This document shows, piece after piece, positions 1-8,257 of a DNA stretch of 64,000 nucleotides. The translations under genes and the position numbers were made by a program. The notes beneath the pieces were generated by a model. It was not told the origin of the DNA. It searched no databases and saw only the letters and a list, made by a program, of their open reading frames with translations. Origin of the DNA: Algoriphagus locisalis (GTDB lineage: Bacteria; Bacteroidota; Bacteroidia; Cytophagales; Cyclobacteriaceae); contig NZ_FPBF01000003.1 in assembly GCF_900116615.1 (NCBI RefSeq), forward strand, positions 372,001 to 436,000, given 5' to 3'. Every line of letters starts with the position of its first letter. Within the stretch, counting starts at the first letter, position 1.

Positions 1-214
1 AGACCGTCTCTCCTTCTAATTCAGCCTGTACCAAATAACTATATTCTGATAATTCACCTGTGGATAGACCTTCGTACTTTGCCTTTAGCCAAGGCAGGTC
101 AGAAATTGCATCATTGACTCCGCATGCTGCGGTTGGCTCAAAGTCCTCATCTTCACTGTTACATGCAAAGCTGAACAGCGCACAGCATAAAATTAAATAG
201 TGTAACTTAATCAT
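1..214 (-). CDS. Putative lipoprotein, 3' part cut off by window edge
   Basis: The reading frame opens with ATG at 212-214 on the minus strand and is still open at base 1, so only about 71 N-terminal residues are visible. It begins with a short basic start, a hydrophobic stretch and a lipobox-like CALFSFAC, then an acidic linker (NSEDEDFEP), which is typical of an outer-membrane lipoprotein in Bacteroidota. No domain can be recognised in the visible part. It is the last member of a minus-strand series with the NIPSNAP gene upstream (71-bp gap). Confidence 0.7.
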   Translation of the reverse strand, partial: MIKLHYLILCCALFSFACNSEDEDFEPTAACGVNDAISDLPWLKAKYEGLSTGELSEYSYLVQAELEGETV

Positions 215-285
215 GGTAGTAGTTTAAGTGATAAAAAGAAGTTAATCCCATGACGACCAGCCCAAAGCAAACGCTACATTTCAGC

Positions 286-1032
286 TTATTTCATCGGTGA
301 AAAAGGGAGAGTTTTAAAGAAAACAGCATCTACATTTTCTACAATCCTACCATCAGCCTCAGACAATTCTTTAGCTCTTACCCACTCTGGATCCTTTGCG
401 AACTTTTGAAAATTAGCCTCAAAAGAACCTTGATCTTTGTCCCCCAATAGGTAAACGAGCTTTGGCTGACTACCGTCTTTTTCGACTGTAATCCAGTAAG
501 GATAATTTTTCAAGCCTTGCTTCGCAAATAGATCCTGTGTGTGGTCTTTAAATCTTGTCAGCAAATTATCAAGTCTTCCATCAAAACAAGTGTAGATTCT
601 CATCTGAAAAACACCGCTTGCTTGCTGCTTGGGCAAATCGTTCAGCCCAGGGGCCAACTTCATAAAGGTCTGATCCACACTTTTTACTAAGGCTCCATTT
701 ACCTCCGATTCCTTTTTTGCCTTCTGCCATTCTGGATCGTTAGCAAACTTACCCCACATTACATCCCTGGATTTTTCATCTGGATAGCCAAGGATATAGG
801 TCAGTGAATTATCCTCATTATCAACGGGTAGAAAGTAAATTATATTTTCCATCCCACTTTTTTCAAAAAGTCCTAACGTATGGTCTTCAAAACGCTTTAT
901 CAAATCAGGAAGCTTCCCTTCATTGGCGTAGTACTTTCTTACTTCAAAATAGGTAGATGTTCCGTTTAACTGTTGAGCATAGCCTCCAAGGGCAAAAAAC
1001 ATTGCAATCATACTTAGGAATATTTTTTTCAT
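286..1032 (-). CDS. Secreted NIPSNAP family protein with two NIPSNAP domains
   Basis: 248 residues. An N-terminal signal peptide (about residues 1-19, ending GGYAQ) is followed by two ferredoxin-like NIPSNAP units. The first spans about 28-125 and the second about 140-243. Both share the order FEVRKYY or FQMRIYTC, then L..RF.DHT..LF.K.G, then a P-EW-AK-SE-G stretch. NIPSNAP domains belong to the dimeric alpha/beta-barrel fold; the biochemical role in exported bacterial versions is unknown. The tandem arrangement is usual for this family in Bacteroidota. The start is supported by the signal peptide. Confidence 0.88.
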   Translation of the reverse strand: MKKIFLSMIAMFFALGGYAQQLNGTSTYFEVRKYYANEGKLPDLIKRFEDHTLGLFEKSGMENIIYFLPVDNEDNSLTYILGYPDEKSRDVMWGKFANDPEWQKAKKESEVNGALVKSVDQTFMKLAPGLNDLPKQQASGVFQMRIYTCFDGRLDNLLTRFKDHTQDLFAKQGLKNYPYWITVEKDGSQPKLVYLLGDKDQGSFEANFQKFAKDPEWVRAKELSEADGRIVENVDAVFFKTLPFSPMK

Positions 1033-1114
1033 GGTTATCGGATTTAAAGGGTTCTAGTAGAATGTGGAAATATGCTCCGTATTCCAATAAATAGTTTTCT
1101 CTATTGCGAAAGCC

Positions 1115-1477
1115 CTATTTTTTCCAAGCTTTCCAGATTGCTGGAAGCATAGCAAAAAGTATTATCAGTAAGCCAAAGGTCTCTCTGGATTCTTCCATGG
1201 ACTGGGTTTTCATACTTAAATTATGCTGCTCGACTTCTTCAGAAATCCAACCTCCCACATCGCCTTGCCAGTAATAGATGGCACCGAGGATACAGCCTAT
1301 TGCCAGTATTGTCAACGGAATTTTGGGAAAAATACCGCGAACACCCAGCAGACAAAATATAATTGCCACACCATAGATACTCACCCAAATTTCAGGATCG
1401 GGATCGTTGAATTGCCAAAACGCAAAGAGCGCAAAAATGAAAATCCAGATTCCGAAATAGATTTTGTTAAACTTCAT
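1115..1477 (-). CDS. TMEM220-like small integral membrane protein
   Basis: 120 residues with about four hydrophobic segments (roughly 8-21, 30-45, 53-68 and 101-115). The N-terminal FWQFNDPDPEIW motif is characteristic of the transmembrane family 220. Molecular function is not known for this family. It lies upstream of the NIPSNAP gene on the same strand (82-bp gap) and could be transcribed with it. Its upstream region faces the divergent MscS gene. Confidence 0.8.
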   Translation of the reverse strand: MKFNKIYFGIWIFIFALFAFWQFNDPDPEIWVSIYGVAIIFCLLGVRGIFPKIPLTILAIGCILGAIYYWQGDVGGWISEEVEQHNLSMKTQSMEESRETFGLLIILFAMLPAIWKAWKK

Positions 1478-1528
1478 AATACCAGGGGTTGATTTAAACT
1501 ACCACAAAACAAAGAATTTTTAATTAAC

Positions 1529-1561
1529 TTGAAATGCTAAGATTCCCACAAATTACCTTTG
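1529..1561 (+). promoter_or_regulatory. Candidate Bacteroidota promoter for the MscS gene
   Basis: A TTG at 1529-1531 and a TACCTTTG box at 1554-1561 match the Bacteroidota -33 TTG and -7 TAnnTTTG elements. The 22-bp spacing lies at the long end of the accepted range. Transcription would begin about 60 bp before the ATG at 1629. This is seen as a sequence match only. Confidence 0.5.
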
Positions 1562-1628
1562 TTAATTTTGGTAAGCAAGGCATTTTTGACTGCTATATAT
1601 GACGCTCACATTCATCTTATCCAGAGGC

Positions 1629-3248
1629 ATGAAATTCAAATCATTGGCAGTCCTCCTATTTTTCGGTTTTCTTATCTCAGTCCACGCAGCGCAAGAAACA
1701 AGTGCTGATACCACAGTTCTACCTGAAAGAAGTCCTGTGATTTTTCTGAATGACACCGTCTATTTCATAACATCCAAACTCGGCCCATATTCAGCTCAAG
1801 AGCGGGCATCAAATCAAAGTGCTAAACTAGAAGCTTTGATCGACAACGACCTGTTTGACACCCTCTTGCTTTCCACTTCTGAAGATGAAGTAGCAGTGGA
1901 AATACTTCATGGTGACCAAGTAATCGGAAGTGTCACCCAAGCCGATGCTAATCTTCTCAACAAAAGTAAGTCTGAAGTAGCGGAAGAATACCTCGCATCT
2001 ATCAAATCGAGCTTTTCAGCAAATTATGAACAGAAAAACCTGATAACTTATCTCACAAGAACGGGTCTTATCATAGTAGTATTTCTTGTTCTCTTTATTC
2101 TCGTAAGATTTATCAATAAAGGATTCAACAAGCTGATTGATTACATCCTTCGCAAATGGCATAAACTCTTCAAAGGTGTAAAAATTAAAAACTTTGAAAT
2201 CCTCTCAGCAGACCGTGAAGAAAGGTTGTTTTTCTTCACTATGCGAGTGATTAAAATATTCCTGATCATCTTGCTTCTCTACCTTTCTCTGCCTATTATT
2301 TTCAGTATTTTCCCTACTACAAAAGGTCTGGCAACCACGCTGCTTTCCTATATTACTTCACCTGTCAAGCAAATCGTATTTGGTTTTATAGGCTACCTCC
2401 CTGAGCTGTTTATGATAATTGTGGTGGGTTTTATCACCTATTACATTATCAAGGCGATCAATTTTATTTCTTTTGAAGTAGAAAAAGGAACGCTCTCCAT
2501 ACCAGGATTCTATCCCGAATGGGCAAAACCAACTTTTAATCTCGTCAAGATTATAATAATTGCTTTTTCTTTTATAGTAATCTTCCCGTATCTCCCCGGA
2601 TCAAACTCCCCTGCTTTTCAGGGCGTCAGTGTATTTCTGGGTTTGTTGATTTCGCTCGGTTCATCTTCTGCTATCAGTAATATCATTGCAGGTTTGGTAA
2701 TTATTTACATGCGGGCATTTAAACTAGGTGATAGAGTAAAAATCGGGGATACTACGGGTGATGTTATAGAGAAAACCATGTTGGTTACTCGACTTCGCAC
2801 CATTAAAAATGAGGAAGTCACCATTCCGAATGCATCCATTTTAGCAGGTAAAACAATCAATTATTCGGTAGAAGCAAATAGCCCAGGTCTAATTCTCCAC
2901 TCCACTGTGACCATTGGGTATGATGTACCTTGGCGACAAGTCCATGAGCTTTTGATCGGTGCAGCAATGAAAACTGACTTGATTTTGAAAGCACCTTCCC
3001 CATTTGTACTGCAAACCAGTCTAGATGACTTTTATGTGAGTTACCAGATCAATGCTTATACCGCAACCCCTGAAAAAGCAGCTGTGATCTATTCAGACCT
3101 ACACTCATTTATCCAAGATGCTTTTACCGAAGCTGGAGTGGAAATCATGTCTCCGCATTATCGTGCTTCTAGGGATGGAAATGAGCTCACCATTCCCCCG
3201 ACTTTTTTACCTGAAGGGAATTTGCCCAAAGAGGATAGAGATTCCTAA
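1629..3248 (+). CDS. Mechanosensitive ion channel (MscS family) with periplasmic extension
   Basis: 539 residues from the ATG at 1629. An in-frame ATG at 1599 exists, but the 1629 start gives a clean signal peptide (MKFKSLAVLLFFGF...VHAAQ). Residues about 30-135 form a periplasmic domain, followed by four to five membrane segments. The pore-lining helix and MscS beta domain are visible as FLGLLISLGSSSAISNIIAG and then GDRVKIGDTTGDVIEKTMLVTRLRT. The C-terminal cage domain follows. The protein should gate ion flux on hypo-osmotic shock at the inner membrane. It is divergent from the TMEM220-like gene. Confidence 0.9.
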   Translation: MKFKSLAVLLFFGFLISVHAAQETSADTTVLPERSPVIFLNDTVYFITSKLGPYSAQERASNQSAKLEALIDNDLFDTLLLSTSEDEVAVEILHGDQVIGSVTQADANLLNKSKSEVAEEYLASIKSSFSANYEQKNLITYLTRTGLIIVVFLVLFILVRFINKGFNKLIDYILRKWHKLFKGVKIKNFEILSADREERLFFFTMRVIKIFLIILLLYLSLPIIFSIFPTTKGLATTLLSYITSPVKQIVFGFIGYLPELFMIIVVGFITYYIIKAINFISFEVEKGTLSIPGFYPEWAKPTFNLVKIIIIAFSFIVIFPYLPGSNSPAFQGVSVFLGLLISLGSSSAISNIIAGLVIIYMRAFKLGDRVKIGDTTGDVIEKTMLVTRLRTIKNEEVTIPNASILAGKTINYSVEANSPGLILHSTVTIGYDVPWRQVHELLIGAAMKTDLILKAPSPFVLQTSLDDFYVSYQINAYTATPEKAAVIYSDLHSFIQDAFTEAGVEIMSPHYRASRDGNELTIPPTFLPEGNLPKEDRDS

Positions 3249-3261
3249 TTGAAATAGACTT

Positions 3262-4287
3262 CTATTTCATCTTGATCCTCATCAGAAAGGCATCCGCAGT
3301 CATATATAAATAGCTTTCATCCTCGTCAAAAGCACAATTTGCAGTGCCTTGTCCGGTCTTTATAGTACCCAAATGTTTTCCATCCGGACTAATCACCAAA
3401 ACACCCCCTGGACCCGAAGCGAACAATGTTCCCGAGCTATGGACTGTCATGCCATCTGGCAAGCCCGGAAGCTGTGTCCCCACACTTTCCGTTGCGTCTA
3501 AAAGGATTTTACCACTTAGGACATTTCCTTCCCCATCCAAACCATAGGCATAGTACCTGGCTTTTTGAGCATCAGACTGAGCAATATAGAGGGTTTTCCC
3601 ATCAGGACTCAATCCTATTCCATTTGGTCTATTTAGCGTATCCAAAAGCAGATTCAAACTCCCATCAGGATCCAACCTATACACACCCTGAAAGTCCAAT
3701 TCTTTGGTATTCCAATCGTCTAAGCCATAGGGAGGATCAGTGAAAAACAACTGTCCTGCTTCATTAAATACCAGATCATTTGGGCTATTGAATTTTTTCC
3801 CTTCGAAATCTGACACCAAAACACTAAAATCAGAAGTTGGGTCAGAAAGTGAAGCATTCATCTTAGCTATTCGTCTTTCGCCATGCTGGCAAAGTATGAG
3901 TTCTCCATCCGCATTCAATGTCAAACCATTGGAACCTGGCTCTTTCTTATTGGTCTCAGTACCCAAGTAACCAGACGGCTCCAAAAACAAGCCCAAACTA
4001 TCTTTCTCCGTCCATTTCCAGATTTTATTGGTAGGCACATCGGAGAAGATTAGGGCATTTTGATCGGCAAGCCAAAGGGGACCTTCAGACCATTCAAAGC
4101 CAGAAGCAATCACTTCAATCTTGGCATTTTCAGAAATAAACAAATCCAACTCTTGCTCCAATCTATCGACAGAACCAACAGTCTGGTAAGAAATAGCTTC
4201 ATTTTCATCATTACTACTGGATGAAGTACTCGGACTGGAACATGCCGAAAAAGCAAGTAAAAGGTAAAGGAGACTGGAATTTTTCAT
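3262..4287 (-). CDS. SMP-30/gluconolactonase-like beta-propeller lipoprotein
   Basis: 341 residues. The N-terminus shows a lipobox (LAFSAC, Cys16) followed by a Ser-rich linker. The remainder is a six-bladed SMP-30/gluconolactonase/LRE propeller: EGPLWLADQNALIFSDV, SNGLTLNADG, SPNDLVFNEAGQLFFTDPPYG, RPNGIGLSPDGKTLYIAQSD and LPDGMTVHSSGTLFASGPGG include the expected E, N and D metal-ligand positions. Family members hydrolyse sugar lactones or related esters. The location downstream of a sulfatase and rhamnose isomerase suggests a role in sugar use, but a hairpin at 4435-4460 separates it from them. Confidence 0.87.
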   Translation of the reverse strand: MKNSSLLYLLLAFSACSSPSTSSSSNDENEAISYQTVGSVDRLEQELDLFISENAKIEVIASGFEWSEGPLWLADQNALIFSDVPTNKIWKWTEKDSLGLFLEPSGYLGTETNKKEPGSNGLTLNADGELILCQHGERRIAKMNASLSDPTSDFSVLVSDFEGKKFNSPNDLVFNEAGQLFFTDPPYGLDDWNTKELDFQGVYRLDPDGSLNLLLDTLNRPNGIGLSPDGKTLYIAQSDAQKARYYAYGLDGEGNVLSGKILLDATESVGTQLPGLPDGMTVHSSGTLFASGPGGVLVISPDGKHLGTIKTGQGTANCAFDEDESYLYMTADAFLMRIKMK

Positions 4288-4434
4288 TTCAATTTTTCGA
4301 CTTAAAGGTTAAATCCCATTACCATTATCATGATTTGGGTGAAAGGTAGCAGGACAGGAAAGGATACTTGACCTCAATTTTCTTGTTAGTATTAGTTCAT
4401 CATAAGTTTAAGAGTAAATCATTTGGGTAAAAAT

Positions 4435-4460
4435 GGCGGAGAATTTTCTTCGCCTTTTTT
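4435..4460. terminator. Probable bidirectional intrinsic terminator
   Basis: A nine-pair stem (GGCGGAGAA with TTCTTCGCC, one G-T pair, 2-nt loop) is followed by six T on the plus strand. On the minus strand it is followed by ATTTTT. It lies between the sulfatase stop (4663) and the SMP-30 start (4287), so it probably ends the minus-strand rhaI-sulfatase transcript. Confidence 0.6.
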
Positions 4461-4545
4461 ATTTAAATATATATCCGCAATTGCACCAGAAATAGGTAAA
4501 AAGCGACTTAAAGTATGGTAAATACTAGCATTGTTGGTACTTCAG

Positions 4546-4660
4546 CCTGTCCCGCCAATGCGGGAGTCATCCGTCATCCCCGCCTGCTGTCGGGCAGGGG
4601 TCTTCTAGCCAATAAACCAAGGAAAATATGGTTACTGGCATCATTCCGTATATTCATGTT
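4546..4660. repeat. Composite intergenic repeat with small hairpins
   Basis: The segment contains the hairpin CCCGCCAATGCGGG (4553-4566), a GC-rich inverted stretch (about 4576-4600) and the word TACTGGCATCATTCCGTATA starting at 4633. The last word recurs inverted at about 7961-7985 and in part at 8115-8138 and 43389-43400. It overlaps the 3' end of the sulfatase gene by position only. It is interpreted as a non-coding dispersed repeat. Confidence 0.5.
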
Positions 4661-4662
4661 AT

Positions 4663-6144
4663 TTATTCCCCAGACTTTCTCTCCGAAGGCAACAAACCAA
4701 AAACCGGGTTTCTGGTATGTGATGAATTCATCAATTCTTCCAATTCCTTTACTTTTTCCGGATTTTCGGCAGCTATATTATTTTCCTCCCCCAAATCCAC
4801 ACTTAGATCGTAAAGCTCAAGTGTTGGCTCCTCGCTCCCGAATACCTGTAGTTTGACAGCCTTCCATTTCCCCTGCCTCACCGCTTGTTTGCCTCCTTGC
4901 TCATGAAACTCCCAATACAAATAGTCATGCTCCTTTTGCTCCTTTTCCAAAAGTGTAGGTAAAAAGGAAATTCCATCAATATTCTCTGGAACCGGAGCTC
5001 CAGCTAACTCAGCAAAAGTCGGCAGCAAATCCCAAAATGCTGAAATATGATCACTCTGGGTCCCAGCCTTAACTTTGCCTGGCCACCAAGCTATCATTGG
5101 GGTTCTCACGCCACCTTCATACAAATCTCTCTTATGACCACGAAAAGGGCCATTGCTATCAAAGAAATCCGGATCAGCGCCACCTTCCTTATGTGCGCCA
5201 TTATCTGAGGCAAAGATGATTAACGTGTTTTTCTCCAACCCTAATTCCTCCAACTTGTCAAGTACCTCCCCTAGGTAGCTGTCGATTCGCTCCACCATGG
5301 CAGCAAAGGTAGCATGTGGATAAGGCTGGGATTGATAGGCAGAGGTTTTGATATCAGAGCCATATTCAGAACCCTTTCTTGCTGGGTAAGCTTGTTCTTC
5401 ACCGAATTTTGCTCTGTATTTTTGAAAAATGGCATCGTCAGGCGCAGCAAGTTCTGCGTGCGGCATCACTATTGGCATGAAGAGAAAAAATGGATTGCTC
5501 TTATTATTTTCCAAAAAAGTAATCGTCTCAGACTGAATCACATCGGGAGCATAAACAGCTTTCTCTACCCATCCATTTCCTTCCAAAATCACTTTTTCCG
5601 CATTGTCCCAAAGGTATGCAGGATAATATCTATGTGCCAGACTCTGGCAGTTGTACCCATAAAACTGACCAAACCCCTGACGGTTGGGATCCCCTGTCGT
5701 TCCTATGTATCCCAATCCCCATTTCCCAAATGCTCCAGTAGCATACCCAGCGCCTTCCATGATTTTAGCTAGGGATGGAATAGAATCAGGCAATGGATAT
5801 TGCCCCTCTGGCTCTGTTCCTAGATTGCCGCGAATAGGAGTATGCCCGGTATGCAACCCTGTCAAAAATGAAGACCGGGAAGGAGCACATACCGTAGCTC
5901 CAGAATAATGATTGGTGAAGAACATCCCTTCCTTAGCCAGGCGGTCAATGTTAGGAGTTTCTATATATTCCTGGCCCAAGAAACTTAAGTCTCCATAACC
6001 TAGGTCATCTGCCAGGATAAAAATGATATTTGTCTTTTTTTCTTCTTCAATTACTTCCTTATTTGAACTTGAAGTACAGCTGGAAAAAGTTAAGTAAGAG
6101 CAAAGAAAAAGAAGGATTATGGGCAGGTTTTGCGTTTTAAACAT
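4663..6144 (-). CDS. Type I sulfatase (arylsulfatase family), lipoprotein
   Basis: 493 residues with a lipobox at residues 20-23 (FSSC) and a polar linker. The sulfatase domain starts NIIFILADDLGYGDLS, which supplies metal-binding Asp residues. The active-site CAPSR motif in TVCAPSRSSFLTG is the formylglycine signature (C-x-P-S-R). GKWGLGYIG, MPHAELA and IIFASDNGAHKEGG supply the remaining conserved Lys, His, Asp and Asn positions. The gene begins 28 bp downstream of the rhamnose isomerase stop on the same strand and is probably cotranscribed. This suggests removal of sulfate from a rhamnose-containing substrate. No formylglycine-generating enzyme is seen in the window. Confidence 0.93.
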   Translation of the reverse strand: MFKTQNLPIILLFLCSYLTFSSCTSSSNKEVIEEEKKTNIIFILADDLGYGDLSFLGQEYIETPNIDRLAKEGMFFTNHYSGATVCAPSRSSFLTGLHTGHTPIRGNLGTEPEGQYPLPDSIPSLAKIMEGAGYATGAFGKWGLGYIGTTGDPNRQGFGQFYGYNCQSLAHRYYPAYLWDNAEKVILEGNGWVEKAVYAPDVIQSETITFLENNKSNPFFLFMPIVMPHAELAAPDDAIFQKYRAKFGEEQAYPARKGSEYGSDIKTSAYQSQPYPHATFAAMVERIDSYLGEVLDKLEELGLEKNTLIIFASDNGAHKEGGADPDFFDSNGPFRGHKRDLYEGGVRTPMIAWWPGKVKAGTQSDHISAFWDLLPTFAELAGAPVPENIDGISFLPTLLEKEQKEHDYLYWEFHEQGGKQAVRQGKWKAVKLQVFGSEEPTLELYDLSVDLGEENNIAAENPEKVKELEELMNSSHTRNPVFGLLPSERKSGE

Positions 6145-6172
6145 GCCCTAAGATAATAATAAATATATCTGA

Positions 6173-7447
6173 CTAAAATAGATAGCTATGGGATTTTGCT
6201 CCCCGCTCCTGAACCAACTTATTTCTAATCATCAGAATTCTATAGGCTTCCAAAGGCTCGGCAACTCCTCCAGCCCTTATCCTTGCTTCACACACCAAAG
6301 GTCGCACATCGGTCAAATAAGCCATTTGCAAGATTTCTTGGGCTTGGGAACTTTCACCATTCTGCTGGCATTCGTGCAGTTTCTTTCGATCCACCAGCAA
6401 TGCCTTGGCATACGCGATGGTAATAGCTTCCAACGCCTGAATTAAATCGACCAGCGGATCTTGTGTATTGTAACTGGCATCGATCATCCAGGAAATACTT
6501 TCCCAAGTCTGCGCACCTGATTGGTCTCCTTCTATTAATTCATTGAAAATCAAAAACAACTGATAGGGTTTGATGCTACTTGGGTTCATGTCATCCTCCC
6601 CATATTTACTGTCATTGAAGTGAAATCCCGCAAGAAGGTTTTGATACATCAGTGTTGCCACGATTTGCTCTATATTCGTTTTGGGCAAATGATAGCCTAA
6701 ATCCACCAGTACTTTGGCCCGGGACCCCAATCTCTTGGCAAGCATGCTGGAAGTCCCCCAATCAGGTACTACCGTGTGATAGCAATTGGGCTCGTAAGGT
6801 TTATATTCCAGCATCAACTTCCAGTCAGAAGGCATGAATTCGTAAATTTCTCTAAGCGACTCCTCAGTCCAACCTAGCGTATTTCTGAAATTTGACTGAC
6901 CCGGGAAATTACTTCCATCGGCCATCCAGACCGTCAAGCCTTTGCTTCCGAGTTTTTTACCAATACTTATTACCTCCTCATTGTGAGCGATGGCTTCCTC
7001 TCTAATTTCCTTATCAGGGTTGCCCAAGGATCCCAATTTAGCATATTTCTGCTGATTTTGATCCTGGGAACTGGTACTGTTCATGGTATCAAATTCCAAA
7101 TTCAATTCTGCTGCCAAGTCCTTAGTTTCTCTGTAATCTTCTGGCATGTCCCAAGGGATATAGACAGAAATAGAATTAGTCTTTCGTGTCAACTGCTGCA
7201 GCAGGCCTATGTCCTCCAGTTTTTCATTCAAATTCCTCGGTTCCCCGCCTGTTCTATGCATTTTAGTGCTGGCTTTTCCATTACCCAAAGCTGCACTCGG
7301 GATGGCAATCTGAAAGGCCTGAACCTTGCGTATAAAATGATCAAAGTCGATCTGCTGATCTGAGAATCGATCCCGTAAAAGATCCAGCGATCTGCTGTGA
7401 AAATTATTGGTAGAAAATGATGCTAAATGATCTTCTGTGAGTTTCAT
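6173..7447 (-). CDS. rhaI: L-rhamnose isomerase (RhaI type)
   Basis: 424 residues, the usual length of the RhaI-type L-rhamnose/sugar isomerase, which is a TIM barrel distinct from E. coli RhaA. Metal-ligand and active-site regions are visible: LEYKPYEPNCYHTV, VLVDLGYHLPKTN and GFHFNDSKYGEDD. The enzyme converts L-rhamnose to L-rhamnulose in the cytoplasm. It is divergent from the aldolase-dehydrogenase/GntR/kinase/LutABC operon across an 810-bp gap, and it is followed by a sulfatase 28 bp downstream. RhaI enzymes can act on other aldoses, but the context makes L-rhamnose the best substrate. Confidence 0.9.
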   Translation of the reverse strand: MKLTEDHLASFSTNNFHSRSLDLLRDRFSDQQIDFDHFIRKVQAFQIAIPSAALGNGKASTKMHRTGGEPRNLNEKLEDIGLLQQLTRKTNSISVYIPWDMPEDYRETKDLAAELNLEFDTMNSTSSQDQNQQKYAKLGSLGNPDKEIREEAIAHNEEVISIGKKLGSKGLTVWMADGSNFPGQSNFRNTLGWTEESLREIYEFMPSDWKLMLEYKPYEPNCYHTVVPDWGTSSMLAKRLGSRAKVLVDLGYHLPKTNIEQIVATLMYQNLLAGFHFNDSKYGEDDMNPSSIKPYQLFLIFNELIEGDQSGAQTWESISWMIDASYNTQDPLVDLIQALEAITIAYAKALLVDRKKLHECQQNGESSQAQEILQMAYLTDVRPLVCEARIRAGGVAEPLEAYRILMIRNKLVQERGAKSHSYLF

Positions 7448-7560
7448 CCTAAACTATACACTGTTACTGTACTACTCATTTTGTTTCTAAAAAGGGCATT
7501 TACAAAAGGTACAGCTACGAGCTCCCCTCCATTATTTGGTAAGAAAAAAGGCGGTAACAA

Positions 7561-7592
7561 ATTCATTTTTTCATAGCGTTTGAAAAATGAAT
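7561..7592. promoter_or_regulatory. Inverted repeat, candidate operator of the rhamnose genes
   Basis: ATTCATTTTT (7561-7570) and AAAAATGAAT (7583-7592) are perfect 10-bp reverse complements around a 12-bp spacer. The repeat lies about 115 bp upstream of rhaI. GntR-type proteins bind inverted repeats, and one is encoded in the neighbouring operon. Operator function is inference. Confidence 0.4.
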
Positions 7593-7960
7593 ATGAAATC
7601 AATCCGTTTTTGTACCTATTTCGAAATGCTCCTACAGAAAAGCAAAAAGGCCTAAAACACCAACTAGGGAAGTTTATTTGAATTTCTTAGCCTTTGTTTC
7701 GAAAGTTCAAATTGCCTTTGCGGAGCGATTTAGAAAAACTACAACCAAGGGCAAGGATGAATTTTAATGCCATTTCTGAAGGATAAATTATCAAATACTT
7801 CTCCAACACCTGGAGAGCTTTTGTTTTTGAGTGCTCCTGAATTAGTTTTCAAGCTAGTTTGAAAAAGCTGGAGTGTTTTTGCTAGGTGTACTCTTACTCT
7901 TTGGTCTTTATGGATTTTGAATTTTACTTTTTAGATTACAGATCTAAACAATAATTCACA

Positions 7961-8138
7961 TGGATATACGGAATGATGCCTGTGAGTAGGTAAAAGCAAT
8001 CCAGGATATTTTAAACTTGAGAATTGAGGACCCTTTTGCCTATCCCGCCACTGAGTCATCGGCCATAGGTCTCCCGAGCTATCGGGATGGCCGGTTCAGC
8101 CGAGAAATATTGCATACTGGCATCATTCCCTTTATCCA
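7961..8138. repeat. Composite intergenic repeat bounded by an inverted word
   Basis: The ends carry inverted copies of the word CTGGCATCATTCC (minus sense at 7965-7985, with one mismatch; plus sense at 8115-8138). Inside is a CCCGAGCTATCGGG hairpin (about 8073-8086) and a CCCGCCA...GTCAT stretch like that at 4551-4576. It resembles a small non-autonomous repeat element, and it fills much of the leader before the aldolase-dehydrogenase gene. Confidence 0.45.
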
Positions 8139-8257
8139 CGAAAACAGCCTCAAGAAGCATGTAAATCACTTTAATTCTTTTACTATTCAAGACAGCACAG
8201 GATACCTGAGGCATTCTTTTCACCCATATTCACCATCAGAACAATCTGCCAAACGCA

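Larger units (their letters stand above)
7448..8257. other. 810-bp divergent control region of the rhamnose genes
   Basis: No convincing gene was seen. An 88-codon frame at 8017-8283 overlaps repeat sequence and is rejected. The region holds a perfect 10-bp inverted repeat at 7561-7592 (separate entry), a composite repeat at about 7961-8138, and must hold the promoters of rhaI and of the rightward operon. Exact promoters could not be fixed by eye. Confidence 0.6.

Noticed and set aside
1223..1492. 89-codon plus-strand frame opposite the TMEM220-like gene
   Set aside because: Antisense shadow of a recognisable membrane-protein gene.
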